DNA from: Mycobacterium szulgai
GTDB taxonomy: Bacteria > Actinomycetota > Actinomycetes > Mycobacteriales > Mycobacteriaceae
Direction: 5' to 3'
DNA length: 64,000 nt
NCBI RefSeq assembly: GCF_002116635.1
Contig: NZ_LQPW01000167.1
Coordinates: 1 to 64,000, forward strand
In this document: positions 8,001 through 17,076 of the stretch, piece after piece
How the letters are laid out: every line of letters starts with the position of its first letter
How positions within the stretch are numbered: the first letter of the stretch is position 1
Translations under genes and position numbers: made by a program
The notes under the pieces: model-generated
What the model saw: only the letters and a program-made list of their open reading frames with translations
Databases searched by the model: none
What the model was told of the DNA's origin: nothing

Positions 8001-9032
8001 ATGACAGTCGTATCGACCACCTCCGCCGAGCCACTCGGGCCCGACTCGCTGACCTGGAAATACTTCGGCGACCTGCGCACGGGGATGATGGGCGTCTGGA
8101 TCGGGGCCATCCAGAACATGTATCCGGAGCTGGGAGCCGGCGTCGAGGAACACTCGATTCTGCTGCGTGAACCGTTGCAGCGGGTGGCCCGCTCGGTCTA
8201 CCCGATCATGGGTGTCGTCTATGACGGTGACCGGGCCGCCCAGACCGGCCAGCAGATCAAGGGCTATCACCGCACCATCAAGGGCGTCGACGCCGAGGGC
8301 CGTCGCTACCACGCACTGAATCCCGAAACCTTCTACTGGGCACACGCGACGTTCTTCATGCTCGTCATCAAGGTGGCCGAGTACTTCTGCGGCGGTCTCA
8401 CCGAGGCCGAAAAGCGCCAGCTGTTCGACGAACACGTGCAGTGGTACCGCATGTACGGCATGAGCATGCGCCCGGTGCCCACGTCGTGGGAGGAGTTCCA
8501 GGAGTACTGGGAACGGGTCGGCCGCGACGAACTGGAAATCAACCAAGCCACCCTGGACATCTTCAAGATGCGCATCCCCAAGCCAAAGTTCGTGCTCATG
8601 CCCACGCCGATCTGGGACCAGATCTTCAAGCCGTTGGTGGCCGGTCAGCGCTGGATTGCCGCCGGCCTGTTCGAGCCCGCTGTCCGGGAGAAGGCGGGCA
8701 TGCATTGGACGCCGGGCGACGAAATCCTGCTACGCGTGTTCGGCAAAGTGGTCGAGTTGGCATTCTTGGCGGTGCCCGACGAGATCCGCCTGCATCCACG
8801 CGCGCTGGCCGCCTACCGCCGCGCCGAGGGGCGCCTCGCGAGCGACGCCCCGCTGGTCCAGGCGCCGAGTTTCATGGCGCCACCGCGCGACCGCCGCGGC
8901 CTGCCGATGCACTACTTCCCACCGCGCAGCAATCCGGCCAAGCTCTTGATGGAGCGGGCCGGATCGCTAGTGCACGGAACGCTTTCGATCGCCGGCCTGC
9001 GCCCGGCACGCGGCCGCAAAAAGGCCGCCTAG
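8001..9032 (+). CDS. Oxygenase MpaB family / DUF2236 protein (Rv1645c homologue)
   Basis: 343 residues from the ATG at 8001, chosen because GGAGG lies 5 nt upstream. An in-frame ATG at 7983 has no such site. The protein is a mostly helical DUF2236 / MpaB-like protein, a family that includes heme-containing latex-clearing oxygenases. Visible family features are LTWKYFGDLRTGMMGVWIGA at the N-terminus, the HSILLREPLQRVARS segment, and FYWAHATFFM with a candidate heme-ligand His. The substrate in mycobacteria is unknown to me. Convergent with tsnR. A basic C-terminal tail (ARGRKKAA) ends it. Confidence 0.8.
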   Translation: MTVVSTTSAEPLGPDSLTWKYFGDLRTGMMGVWIGAIQNMYPELGAGVEEHSILLREPLQRVARSVYPIMGVVYDGDRAAQTGQQIKGYHRTIKGVDAEGRRYHALNPETFYWAHATFFMLVIKVAEYFCGGLTEAEKRQLFDEHVQWYRMYGMSMRPVPTSWEEFQEYWERVGRDELEINQATLDIFKMRIPKPKFVLMPTPIWDQIFKPLVAGQRWIAAGLFEPAVREKAGMHWTPGDEILLRVFGKVVELAFLAVPDEIRLHPRALAAYRRAEGRLASDAPLVQAPSFMAPPRDRRGLPMHYFPPRSNPAKLLMERAGSLVHGTLSIAGLRPARGRKKAA

Positions 9033-9053
9033 CGGTCCGGATTGGCCCGCCCG

Positions 9054-9806
9054 CTACCGCGGACGACGTGCCCGCGCGCTCTGATACAGACAGATCGCCG
9101 CGGCAGCGGCCACGTTCAGGCTCTCCGCGCCACCGGCCATGGGAATGTGCACCCGGTGGTCGGCCGCCGCGGCGATTTCGCGGGAAAGGCCGTGTGATTC
9201 GGGGCCGAACAGCCATGCCGTCGGAGCCGCCAAATCGGCGTCGTCGAGGCATATTTCACCGTCGACCGTGGTGGCCAGCACCTGCAGTCCGGCCGCACGA
9301 AGAGCGGTGATGACAGTGTGGGTGTCGGGTGCTACCACTACGGGAATCGAGAAGATACTGCCGGTCGAGGCGCGCAGGCATTTGCCGTTGTAGGGGTCGA
9401 CGCTGTGGCCGGCCAGGATCACCGCCGCGGCACCCATGGCATCGGCGATGCGGATCAGCGTGCCCGCATTGCCCGGCTCGCTTATTTCCACCCCGGCTGC
9501 AACCAAAGCGGGTGCGTCGCTGAGCACCTCATTCAGCCGGGTTGCCGGCATCTCGCAGGCCGCGACCAGCCCCGTCGGTGTCACCGTGTCAGACAGCGCT
9601 TTTGCGGCACGCTCGGTGACCAGATGGACCGGCGCCTGCTGTGCGGCCAGCAGGGATTCGTAACGCTGCGCCGCGGACTCGGTGACGAAGAGATCGCGCA
9701 CCAGACCGCGCGCTGCGGCGGCCTCGACCAGGTTGGGTCCTTCGGCGAGGAACCGTCCCGCACGCCGGCGGCCGACGTGACGATGCAGTTTGACCGCAGT
9801 CGCCAC
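9054..9806 (-). CDS. tsnR: TrmH/SpoU-family rRNA (ribose-2'-O) methyltransferase TsnR
   Basis: Predicted SPOUT methyltransferase that 2'-O-methylates RNA with SAM. The N-terminal substrate-binding region reads HRHVGRRRAGRFLAEGPNLV. The C-terminal knot carries the three SpoU motifs: EISEPGNAGTLIRIADAMGA, TAWLFGPESHGLS and VHIPMAGGAESLNVAAAAAI. The GTG at 9806 gives 250 residues. The frame stays open upstream, and its codons (LLTERSAR) match what I remember of the TsnR N-terminus, so initiation at CTG 9830 or 9827 after AGGAGAGG is possible. It is the last gene of the infC-rpmI-rplT-tsnR cluster. Homologues are annotated as thiostrepton-resistance methylases, but resistance is not shown here. 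Confidence 0.9.
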   Translation of the reverse strand: MATAVKLHRHVGRRRAGRFLAEGPNLVEAAAARGLVRDLFVTESAAQRYESLLAAQQAPVHLVTERAAKALSDTVTPTGLVAACEMPATRLNEVLSDAPALVAAGVEISEPGNAGTLIRIADAMGAAAVILAGHSVDPYNGKCLRASTGSIFSIPVVVAPDTHTVITALRAAGLQVLATTVDGEICLDDADLAAPTAWLFGPESHGLSREIAAAADHRVHIPMAGGAESLNVAAAAAICLYQSARARRPR

Positions 9807-9831
9807 CCTGGCCGAGCGCTCGGTCAGCAGA

Positions 9832-10221
9832 CTACGCGGCCTCTCCTGAAGGTGCGTTCACATCCTCGGGCAGTGCGGCCCGGGCGACGTCGACCAGCGC
9901 GCTGAAGGCCGCGGGATCGGTGATCGCGATGTCGGCGAGATTCTTGCGGTCCACTTCCACACCGGCGGCTTTCAAGCCCTGGATCAGCCGGTTGTACGTA
10001 ATGTCATTGGCGCGCGCGGCGGCATTGATGCGCGAGATCCACAGCTTGCGGAACTCGCCTTTGCGTGCCCGACGGTCGCGGTAGGCGTAGTTCAGTGAGT
10101 GCAGCTGCTGCTCTTTGGCCTTGCGGTAGAGGCGGGATCGTTGGCCCCGATAACCCTTGGAGGCCTTAAGTACGGAGCGCCGCTTCTTGTGGGCGTTTAC
10201 TGCCCGCTTTACGCGTGCCAT
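9832..10221 (-). CDS. rplT: 50S ribosomal protein L20
   Basis: 129 residues beginning MARVKRAVNAHKKRRSVLKA, the conserved basic L20 N-terminus. RLYRKAKEQQLHSLNYAYRD and RKLWISRINAAARANDITYN follow, then the C-terminal globular part. L20 binds 23S rRNA early in large-subunit assembly and in some bacteria represses its own operon. The C-terminal tail (ALPEDVNAPSGEAA) is a mycobacterial-style extension. It lies 65 bp after rpmI and just before tsnR on the same strand, so co-transcription is likely. Confidence 0.98.
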   Translation of the reverse strand: MARVKRAVNAHKKRRSVLKASKGYRGQRSRLYRKAKEQQLHSLNYAYRDRRARKGEFRKLWISRINAAARANDITYNRLIQGLKAAGVEVDRKNLADIAITDPAAFSALVDVARAALPEDVNAPSGEAA

Positions 10222-10286
10222 TGATTTCCTACTCTCGTTCGGACGAAATGGTCAGGGCCGGTGGCCGAGTGTCGCTGGGCGCCGGG

Positions 10287-10481
10287 TCAGCCGTTTAGCA
10301 GCGCGTTGACCCGCTTGGTGTCGTTGGCCGCCACGGTCGTACGGCCATCCAGGCGGCGGGTGCGCTTGGTCGGCTTGTGCTCGAGCAGATGCCGGCGGTT
10401 GGCTTTCTGCCGGACGATCTTGCCGGTACCGGTGCGGCGGAACCGCTTCGAAGCCCCGCTGTGGGTCTTGGCCTTGGGCAT
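10287..10481 (-). CDS. rpmI: 50S ribosomal protein L35
   Basis: 64 residues starting MPKAKTHSGASKRFRRTGTG, the L35 signature. HLLEHKPTKRTRRLDGRT follows. The protein is very basic and of normal length for the family. It starts 15 bp after the infC stop, within the infC-rpmI-rplT operon. Confidence 0.98.
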   Translation of the reverse strand: MPKAKTHSGASKRFRRTGTGKIVRQKANRRHLLEHKPTKRTRRLDGRTTVAANDTKRVNALLNG

Positions 10482-10496
10482 GTTTCCTCAGTTCTG

Positions 10497-11102
10497 CTAG
10501 TTCGCCGACGGCTTGGTGTCGCCGGCGGTGTTGGGATTGGGCGGTGGAGGCCCGCCCGCAGGTTCATCGCGCGCCTTGGCGCGAGTTTTCGCGCCGCGGT
10601 GCGGTGCCAGCACCATCGTCATGTTGCGCCCGTCCTGCTTGGCCGACGTCTCGACGAATCCGTACTCGGCCACGTCGGCGCCCAGGCGTTGCAGCAATCG
10701 GTAGCCCAATTCGGGCCGGGACTGCTCGCGGCCGCGGAACATGATGGTGACCTTGACCTTCGACCCCGCTTCTAAGAAGCGGACCACGTGGCCCTTCTTG
10801 GTCTCGTAGTCATGGTCGTCGATCTTTGGCCGCAGCTTTTGTTCCTTGACGACGGTCTGCTGCTGGTTCCTGCGGGATTCGCGCGCCTTCTGCGCCGCCT
10901 CGTACTTGTACTTGCCGTAATCCATGATCTTGCAGACCGGTGGTCTGGCGTTCGGGGCAACTTCGACAAGGTCGAGATCGGCGTCCGCGGCAACGCGGAG
11001 TGCGTCTTCGATACGCACTATGCCTACCTGCTCCCCCCCTGGGCCGATCAGTCGGACTTCAGGTACGCGAATGCGCTCGTTGACGCGGGTCTCAGTGCTG
11101 AT
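10497..11102 (-). CDS. infC: Translation initiation factor IF-3, starting at ATC
   Basis: IF-3 binds the 30S subunit, prevents premature 50S joining and proofreads the start codon and initiator tRNA. From ATC at 11102 the protein has 201 residues. It opens ISTETRVNERIRVPEVRLIG and has both IF-3 domains joined by the basic linker (about residues 75-95, EAAQKARESRRNQQQ). The ATC is chosen because GGGAGG precedes it by about 5 nt and the conserved IF-3 N-terminus begins there. Rare AUU/AUC initiation is the known means of infC autoregulation in bacteria. The frame is open further upstream but that stretch is leader with a terminator hairpin. A Pro-rich tail (GGPPPPNPNTAGDTKPSAN) ends the protein. 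Confidence 0.93.
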   Translation of the reverse strand: MSTETRVNERIRVPEVRLIGPGGEQVGIVRIEDALRVAADADLDLVEVAPNARPPVCKIMDYGKYKYEAAQKARESRRNQQQTVVKEQKLRPKIDDHDYETKKGHVVRFLEAGSKVKVTIMFRGREQSRPELGYRLLQRLGADVAEYGFVETSAKQDGRNMTMVLAPHRGAKTRAKARDEPAGGPPPPNPNTAGDTKPSAN

Positions 11103-11189
11103 GGGGCCTCCCTCGTTGGCTTCTCTTCCAGCGCGGCTCAAAACCCGAAACCAGCCGGGATCAGCACGGGAAACACACCAGCCATCAGC

Positions 11190-11212
11190 AAAAAAGCCCT
11201 GCATAGCAGGGC
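11190..11212 (-). terminator. Intrinsic terminator / attenuator in the infC leader
   Basis: Read on the minus strand, a 7-bp perfect stem (GCCCTGC / GCAGGGC, 3-nt loop) is followed directly by six T. It lies about 88 nt upstream of the ATC start of infC, inside the transcribed leader and in the direction of the operon. A canonical hairpin plus U-tract is uncommon in mycobacteria, and placing it before a translation-factor operon implies conditional read-through. The attenuation mechanism is inferred. Confidence 0.8.
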
Positions 11213-11339
11213 CCAATGCCGACCGATCGCGGCCTGGATTGATCAAGCCGCCTGCGGCACGCGCAGAACAGGCATTCTTCAGATGCCTGTGACCGGACCG
11301 TTTTGCCTCAAAGAGCTTTGAAAACCTCGTCGGCAAGCG

Positions 11340-14300
11340 GTGGGAGTGGGACTCCACTTAACTGTCCCTGGCCTTCGCCGGGATGGTCGCAGCAGTGAGT
11401 CTAACAGGCATGACGCGGCATCTTGGCAACGAACGGGCCGAAGTGGGCACACCGCCACACCCGAACTGTGCAACCTAGCCACGACATCGCCAAGAATTTC
11501 CGGGTTTGAGGGAATATCCTCGCGGTCTGTGACACTTATCAGGCCTCGCTCGGGGGAGGGCAGGCAGATTTCCCGGTTTCACTGGGTACCCGCGACGGCG
11601 GGCTGGATTGTCGGGGTCATCGCGTCCCTGTCGCTGCTGGCAAGTTTGTCACCGCTGATGCGGTGGCTCATCCACGCTCCACGCGAGTTCATCAACAGCT
11701 ACCTGTTCAACTTCCCCGACACCAGCTTCGCGTGGTCGTTTGTGCTGGCATTGCTGGCCGCCGCGCTGACCGCCCGTAAACGGATCGCCTGGCTGCTGTT
11801 GCTGGGCAACATGGTTCTTGCCGCGGTATTGAACGTCGCCGATATCGCAGCGGGCGGTAACACCGCTGCCGAGAACTTCGGCGAGAATCTCGGCTTTGCG
11901 TTTCATATCGTCGCCAGCGTCCTGCTGGTCCTGAGCTATCGGCAGTTCTGGGCCAAAGTTCGCCGCGGAGCGCTGTTCAAGGCAGCCGGTGTGCTTTTGA
12001 CCGGCGGGGCTATCGGGATCCTGATTTCGTGGGGCCTGGTGGAACTGTTCCCGGGATCGCTTGCGGCGCATGACCGGTTGCCGTATGTCGCCAACCGGGT
12101 GATCGGGTTCGGCCTCGTCGATTCCGCCCTGTTCACCGGCAGACCGCACGTCTTTCTCAATGCGATCTTCGGCCTGTTGGGTGCCTTCGCGCTGATCGCC
12201 GCCGCGATCGTGTTGTTCCAGTCCCAGCGCGCCGATAATGCGCTGACCGGTGAGGACGAGTCGGCCATCCGCGGGCTGGTCGAGCTGTACGGGCAGAACG
12301 ACTCACTCGCCTATTTCGCTACCCGGCGCGACAAATCGGTGGTTTTCGCACCCAGCGGCCGCGCCTGCATCACCTACCGGGTGGAGATCGGGGTGTGCCT
12401 GGCCAGCGGCGACCCAGTGGGCGACCCGCGGGCCTGGCCGCAGGCCGTCAACGCCTGGCTACACCTGTGCCAGACCTACGGCTGGTCCCCCGGGGTCATG
12501 GGCGCCAGTTCGCAAGGAGCACAGGTATATCGCGAAGCGGGGTTGAACGCGCTGGTGCTGGGCGACGAAGCCATCCTGCGCCCTGCCGAATTCAAGTTGA
12601 CCGGGCCTGAAATGCGCGGCGTACGACAAGCTGTGACGCGGGCGCGAAGGGCCGGCCTGACGGTCCGGATCCGGCGGCACCGCGACGTTCCCAATGACGA
12701 GATGACCCAGACCATTGAGCGCGCGGATGCCTGGCGCGACACCGAATCCGAGCGCGGCTTCTCGATGGCCCTGGGCCGGCTCGGTGATCCGGCGGACTCC
12801 GACTGCCTGCTGGTGGAAGCGCTGGACCCCGAGCAGCGGGTGGTGGCACTGCTGTCGCTGGTGCCGTGGGGAAGCACCGGTGTTTCGCTGGATGTGATGC
12901 GCCGCTCCCCGCAATCCCCCAACGGCACCATCGAGCTGATGGTCAGCGAGCTGGCGTTGCACGCGGAAAGCCTTGGCATCACTCGGATTTCGCTGAACTT
13001 CGCGGTGTTCCGGTCCGCATTCGAGCAGGGCGCCCAGCTGGGCGCCGGCCCGATCGCACGGCTGTGGCGCGGGCTATTGGTCTTCTTCTCCCGTTGGTGG
13101 CAGATCGAGACGCTGTACCGCTCGAACATGAAGTACCAACCCGAATGGGTGCCGCGCTACTCCTGCTACGAAGACGCCCGGTTGATTCCCAAGGTGGGCG
13201 TCGCCTCGGTGATCGCCGAGGGCTTCTTGGTGTTGCCGTTCAGCCGTCGCGACAAGGTGCACACCGGCCATCACTCCGCGGTGCCGGCCCCGCTGGTGGC
13301 GACCGGCCTGTTGCATCCCGACGGCACGGCCCCGGATGTCAGTGGCCTGCAAGAGCCCGAAACCGCGGGCTCCGACGACGCCGGCCGTCGCCTGCCTGAG
13401 CAGGTGCGGGTGCGCCTGAGCAAGCTAAAGAAGTTGCAGGGCAACGGTATTGACGCCTATCCGGTGGGGAATCAGCCCAGCCACTCGGTGACGCAGGCGC
13501 TGGAAGCCGACGATCACACCGATGTTTCGGTGTCCGGCCGCATATTGCGGATCCGCAATTTCGGTGGCGTTCTGTTCGCCCAACTGCGTGATTGGTCCGG
13601 GGAAATCCAAGTGCTGTTGGACAATTCGCGCTTGGAGCAGGGCAGGGCCGCGGATTTCAATTCGGCGATCGATCTCGGTGACCTGGTGGAGATGACCGGG
13701 CAGATGGGATGGAGCAAGAACGGCACCCAATCGCTGATCGTGACCAGCTGGCGCCTGATCGGCAAGTGCCTGCGTCCGCTGCCAAACAAATGGAAAGGGC
13801 TCACCGACCCCGAGGCGCGGGTGCGCACCCGCTACGTGGACCTGGCCATCAACAACGAATCCCGGGCCCTGGTGACCGCACGCAGCAACGTGTTGCGCTC
13901 GATTCGGGAGACGCTGTTCGCCAAGGGGTTCACCGAGGTCGAGACGCCGATCCTGCAGCAGGTGCACGGCGGTGCCGCGGCCCGCCCGTTCGTGACACAC
14001 ATCAACGCCTACTCCCTGGATCTGTTCTTGCGCATCGCTCCCGAGCTGTACCTGAAGCGGCTGTGCGTCGGCGGCGTGGAACGCGTATTCGAGCTCGGCC
14101 GCGCCTTCCGCAACGAGGGTGTGGACTTCAGCCACAACCCCGAGTTCACCCTGCTGGAGGCCTATCAAGCGCACGCCGACTACCTGGTGTGGATCGACGG
14201 CTGCCGCGAGCTCATTCAGAACGCCGCCCTGGCGGCCAACGGCGCCACCACGGCCATGCGGCTCACCAGCGATGACCGCCTCGAGCCGGTGGACATCTCC

Positions 14301-14846
14301 GGCGTGTGGCCGGTGAAGACCGTGCACGACGCGGTGTCCGAAGCTCTCGGTGAGCACATCGACGCCGACACCGACCTGCCGACCCTGCGCAAGCTGTCGG
14401 ATGCCACCCACATCCCCTATCGGGCGCACTGGGACGCCGGCGCGGTGGTACTCGAGCTGTACGAGCACCTGGTGGAAGACCGCACCGAACACCCGACGTT
14501 CTACATCGACTTCCCCACCTCGGTGTCGCCGCTGACCCGTCCGCATCGCAGCAAACGCGGGGTCGCCGAACGGTGGGACCTGGTGGCTTGGGGTGTCGAG
14601 TTGGGTACGGCCTACAGCGAACTCACCGACCCCGTCGAGCAACGGCGCCGTCTGCAGGAACAATCGCTGCTGGCAGCCGGCGGAGATCCCGAGGCGATGC
14701 AGCTCGACGAAGACTTCCTGCAAGCCATGGAATACGCGATGCCGCCCACCGGCGGCCTGGGCATGGGCGTGGACCGGGTGGTAATGCTGGTGACCGGCCG
14801 CAGTATCCGCGAGACGCTGCCCTTCCCGCTCGCCAAACCCCACTAA
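11340..14846 (+). CDS. lysX: Bifunctional lysyl-phosphatidylglycerol synthetase / lysyl-tRNA synthetase LysX
   Basis: 1168 residues. LysX charges tRNA with lysine and transfers it to phosphatidylglycerol, which lowers the negative charge of the membrane and protects against cationic peptides. The N-terminal part (about 80-300) has several membrane helices. Residues about 300-640 are the MprF-type GNAT-like transferase domain (YFATRRDKSVVFAPSGRACI, GVMGASSQGAQVYREAGL). From about 690 an OB-fold (VSVSGRILRIRNFGGVLFAQ) leads into a class II synthetase core with motif 2 (FRNEGVDFSHNPEFTLLE) and motif 3 (GGLGMGVDRVVML). GTG 11340 or 11346 could be the start. The M. tuberculosis homologue begins at the position of the second. 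Divergent from infC. Confidence 0.95.
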   Translation: MGVGLHLTVPGLRRDGRSSESNRHDAASWQRTGRSGHTATPELCNLATTSPRISGFEGISSRSVTLIRPRSGEGRQISRFHWVPATAGWIVGVIASLSLLASLSPLMRWLIHAPREFINSYLFNFPDTSFAWSFVLALLAAALTARKRIAWLLLLGNMVLAAVLNVADIAAGGNTAAENFGENLGFAFHIVASVLLVLSYRQFWAKVRRGALFKAAGVLLTGGAIGILISWGLVELFPGSLAAHDRLPYVANRVIGFGLVDSALFTGRPHVFLNAIFGLLGAFALIAAAIVLFQSQRADNALTGEDESAIRGLVELYGQNDSLAYFATRRDKSVVFAPSGRACITYRVEIGVCLASGDPVGDPRAWPQAVNAWLHLCQTYGWSPGVMGASSQGAQVYREAGLNALVLGDEAILRPAEFKLTGPEMRGVRQAVTRARRAGLTVRIRRHRDVPNDEMTQTIERADAWRDTESERGFSMALGRLGDPADSDCLLVEALDPEQRVVALLSLVPWGSTGVSLDVMRRSPQSPNGTIELMVSELALHAESLGITRISLNFAVFRSAFEQGAQLGAGPIARLWRGLLVFFSRWWQIETLYRSNMKYQPEWVPRYSCYEDARLIPKVGVASVIAEGFLVLPFSRRDKVHTGHHSAVPAPLVATGLLHPDGTAPDVSGLQEPETAGSDDAGRRLPEQVRVRLSKLKKLQGNGIDAYPVGNQPSHSVTQALEADDHTDVSVSGRILRIRNFGGVLFAQLRDWSGEIQVLLDNSRLEQGRAADFNSAIDLGDLVEMTGQMGWSKNGTQSLIVTSWRLIGKCLRPLPNKWKGLTDPEARVRTRYVDLAINNESRALVTARSNVLRSIRETLFAKGFTEVETPILQQVHGGAAARPFVTHINAYSLDLFLRIAPELYLKRLCVGGVERVFELGRAFRNEGVDFSHNPEFTLLEAYQAHADYLVWIDGCRELIQNAALAANGATTAMRLTSDDRLEPVDISGVWPVKTVHDAVSEALGEHIDADTDLPTLRKLSDATHIPYRAHWDAGAVVLELYEHLVEDRTEHPTFYIDFPTSVSPLTRPHRSKRGVAERWDLVAWGVELGTAYSELTDPVEQRRRLQEQSLLAAGGDPEAMQLDEDFLQAMEYAMPPTGGLGMGVDRVVMLVTGRSIRETLPFPLAKPH

Positions 14847-14849
14847 CAT

Positions 14850-14872
14850 CGGCGCGCCGGCCAGGCGCGCCG
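14850..14872 (+). terminator. Strong GC hairpin just after lysX
   Basis: CGGCGCGCC and GGCGCGCCG form a perfect 9-bp stem with a 5-nt loop, 3 nt after the lysX stop. No U-tract follows. Hairpins of this kind at gene ends in mycobacteria are often proposed as U-less terminators; the role here is inferred. Confidence 0.55.
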
Positions 14873-14946
14873 GGCCCCCAGTCAACTCACAGGAAACATT
14901 GCGGAAACAAGGTCGCGCGCGGATCACCATCGACCAGAATGAAACT

Positions 14947-16389
14947 GTGACAGCGCCGACGTCGTTAGTCGCACCGCAGTCGCTGGCAAGTGGCCACATA
15001 TCGCTCATGCACGGCTGGGTGCCGACCATCGTCCAGGTGGTGACCGCCATCGTGCTGGCGGCAACCATTTGATGGCGGTCCCGTCGCTGGCGGCACCGGT
15101 GGCTGCCGGTGGCCGCCATCGCCGGGGTTGCGGCGGTCTACGGGACCCGCTGGTATGTCACCGCGCACGGTCTTGCCAGTGAGCCGGCGCCGAGGGCGCT
15201 GTGGATCTGGATCGCCATGACCGGCGTAGCCGCCGCCGTGCTGGTCCTTGGCTGGCGCAGCGCACGGCGATGGCGCCGCGGCGCATCTCTGCTGGCGGTG
15301 CCGCTGTGTCTGCTCAGCGCAGGTTTGACGCTGAACCTGTGGGTTGGTTACTTCCCGACGGTGCAGGCGGCCTGGAACCAGCTCACCTCCGGTCCCCTGC
15401 CCGACCAGACCGACCAGGCCACCGTCGACGCGATGGCCGGCAAAGGGGCGCTGCCGTCGCACGGCAGTGTGGTACCGGTGGCCATCTCCTCGGCCGCATC
15501 GCATTTCAGGCATCGCGGCGAACTGGTGTACCTGCCGCCGACCTGGTTCGCCAGTAATCCGCCACCGGCGCTGCCGACGGTGATGATGATCGGCGGCCAA
15601 TTCAACACGCCCGCCGACTGGGCGCGAGCCGGCAACGCGATCAAGACGATCGACGACTTTGCGGCCACCCACCACGGCAACGCCCCCGTTTTGGTGTTCG
15701 TCGATTCCGGTGGCGCGTTCAACAACGACAGCGAATGCGTCAACGGAAGCCGCGGTAACGCAGCCGACCACTTGACCAAGGACGTGGTGCCGTTCATGGT
15801 TTCGAAGTTCGGGGTAAGTCGCGAACAGGCCAGCTGGGGCATCGTGGGCTGGTCGATGGGCGGCACCTGCGCAGTGGACCTGACCGTCATGCATCCCACA
15901 CTGTTCAGTGCGTTCGTCGACGTCGCCGGGGACTTTTACCCGAATGCGGGAAACAAGGCCGAAACCATTAGCAGGCTGTTTGGCGGCAACGCCGACGCCT
16001 GGGCGTCATTCGACCCGACGACGGTGATCACCCGGCATGGCCCGTATACCGGGATTTCGGGGTGGTTCGCGATCTCTGCGCAGGCATCGGTGCGCCGCGA
16101 CAACGCGATCGCAGACACCCCCACCATGCGTCAGGCCGGACGCGATGCCGCCGCCAATCCCAGCAACCAGACCGCCGCAGCCAACGCGCTGTGCGCACTC
16201 GGCCGGACCAATGGAATCGATTGCGCGGTCATCTCTCATCCCGGCAAACACGACTGGCCGTTTGCCGACCAGGTTTTCGCCTCGGCTCTGCCTTGGCTGG
16301 CCGGCCAGCTGCAAACGCCGGGGGTGCCCCGGATTCCGTTGCCCGGCACGGCCGCACCAGCCGGGCAATTCGTCACCGCCGGGCGATAG
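14947..16389 (+). pseudogene. Membrane-anchored alpha/beta-hydrolase (esterase) of Rv1639c type, interrupted by an in-frame TGA
   Basis: One frame runs from GTG 14947 to the stop at 16389 with a single TGA at 15070-15072. Before the TGA it encodes an N-terminal segment ending in a membrane helix (HGWVPTIVQVVTAIVLAATI). After it the frame continues with more helices (ALWIWIAMTGVAAAVLVLGW; LLAVPLCLLSAGLTLNLWV) and a hydrolase domain of esterase D / antigen 85-like type with nucleophile motif GWSMGG. The total of about 480 codons is close to the 489 residues I remember for Rv1639c, so the TGA looks like a nonsense change. A shorter protein could start at GTG 15109 and keep the catalytic domain. 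A sequencing error, or expression from the internal start, is possible. Confidence 0.7.
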
Positions 16390-16395
16390 CCGCGA

Positions 16396-16836
16396 ATGAC
16401 ATCGGTCGCAAGCGTGCGCCGGGCGATTTTTGCCCGGCACTGCAATCCGTGGAGCGCCTGGACGCGCTGGGCGAGCACCCCGCTGACGTTGGTCCCGGTT
16501 TGGACGCGGCGACGCAGCCACGCTGTGCTGCTCGTCGGGTGGCTGGCGGTCAATCCCTTCGTCTTCGGCAAACCGCGTCACGAACGTGCCTGGGCGACGC
16601 GGGCGATGCTGGGCGAGGAGCTATGGATCACCCGCCGGCCCCGCGACGCCGCCATGCTGGTCAGCGGTTTGAGCTCGGTGATATCGGTGGTCGCGGTGAT
16701 CGCCGCACGCCGTCGTAGACTGCGGCCGGCGGCTGTCGCGACCGCCACGCAAATGGCGCTGACGATGGTCTACTGGCAGCAGATGGTGTGCTATTACGAT
16801 CGCGGGCAACAACAGGCGGTCGCACCGCCGCAGTAA
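16396..16836 (+). CDS. Small membrane protein (DUF6653-like)
   Basis: 146 residues starting 6 bp after the esterase stop, so probably co-transcribed. It begins MTSVASVRRAIFARHCNPWS and has three hydrophobic stretches: AVLLVGWLAVNPFVFG (about residue 45), AAMLVSGLSSVISVVAVIAA (about 85) and ALTMVYWQQMVCYY (about 120). The HxNPWSxWTR start and FxxPR motif are typical of a small uncharacterised membrane family. I cannot assign a function. Confidence 0.7.
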   Translation: MTSVASVRRAIFARHCNPWSAWTRWASTPLTLVPVWTRRRSHAVLLVGWLAVNPFVFGKPRHERAWATRAMLGEELWITRRPRDAAMLVSGLSSVISVVAVIAARRRRLRPAAVATATQMALTMVYWQQMVCYYDRGQQQAVAPPQ

Positions 16837-16845
16837 CGTGGCGGC

Positions 16846-17076
16846 ATGCCCGACGAACCAGCCGCTCCCGATCCCGGCTACGACAGCACCGGCGTACCGA
16901 CGTTCGAATCCGTGCGGGACAAGATCGAGAACCGGTTCGCCACCGCACAGGGCGCTGCGGAGCTCGATGCCGAGACGGCCGAAGCACAGACCGTCGAAAA
17001 GCAGTACGAGAAGCGGCAGCGCGCGGCGGCCGAACGCCTGGCGCAGATCCGGGAGTCGATGCGCACCGATGAGTGA
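16846..17076 (+). CDS. Small acidic coiled-coil hypothetical protein (Rv1638A-like)
   Basis: 76 residues, MPDEPAAPDPGYDSTGVPTF at the N-terminus, then a predicted helix rich in Glu, Gln, Ala and Arg from about residue 22 to 74 (AAELDAETAEAQTVEKQYEK). No membrane segment or signal peptide. It lies 9 bp after the preceding membrane protein gene and its last 8 bases overlap the start of the PknH-like kinase, so translational coupling is likely. A short gene also sits beside uvrA in M. tuberculosis at this position. Function unknown. Confidence 0.75.
   Translation: MPDEPAAPDPGYDSTGVPTFESVRDKIENRFATAQGAAELDAETAEAQTVEKQYEKRQRAAAERLAQIRESMRTDE

Noticed and set aside
13425..15119. Long open frame antisense to lysX (564 codons)
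   Set aside because: It is a high-GC shadow of lysX with no recognisable domain or ribosome binding site.
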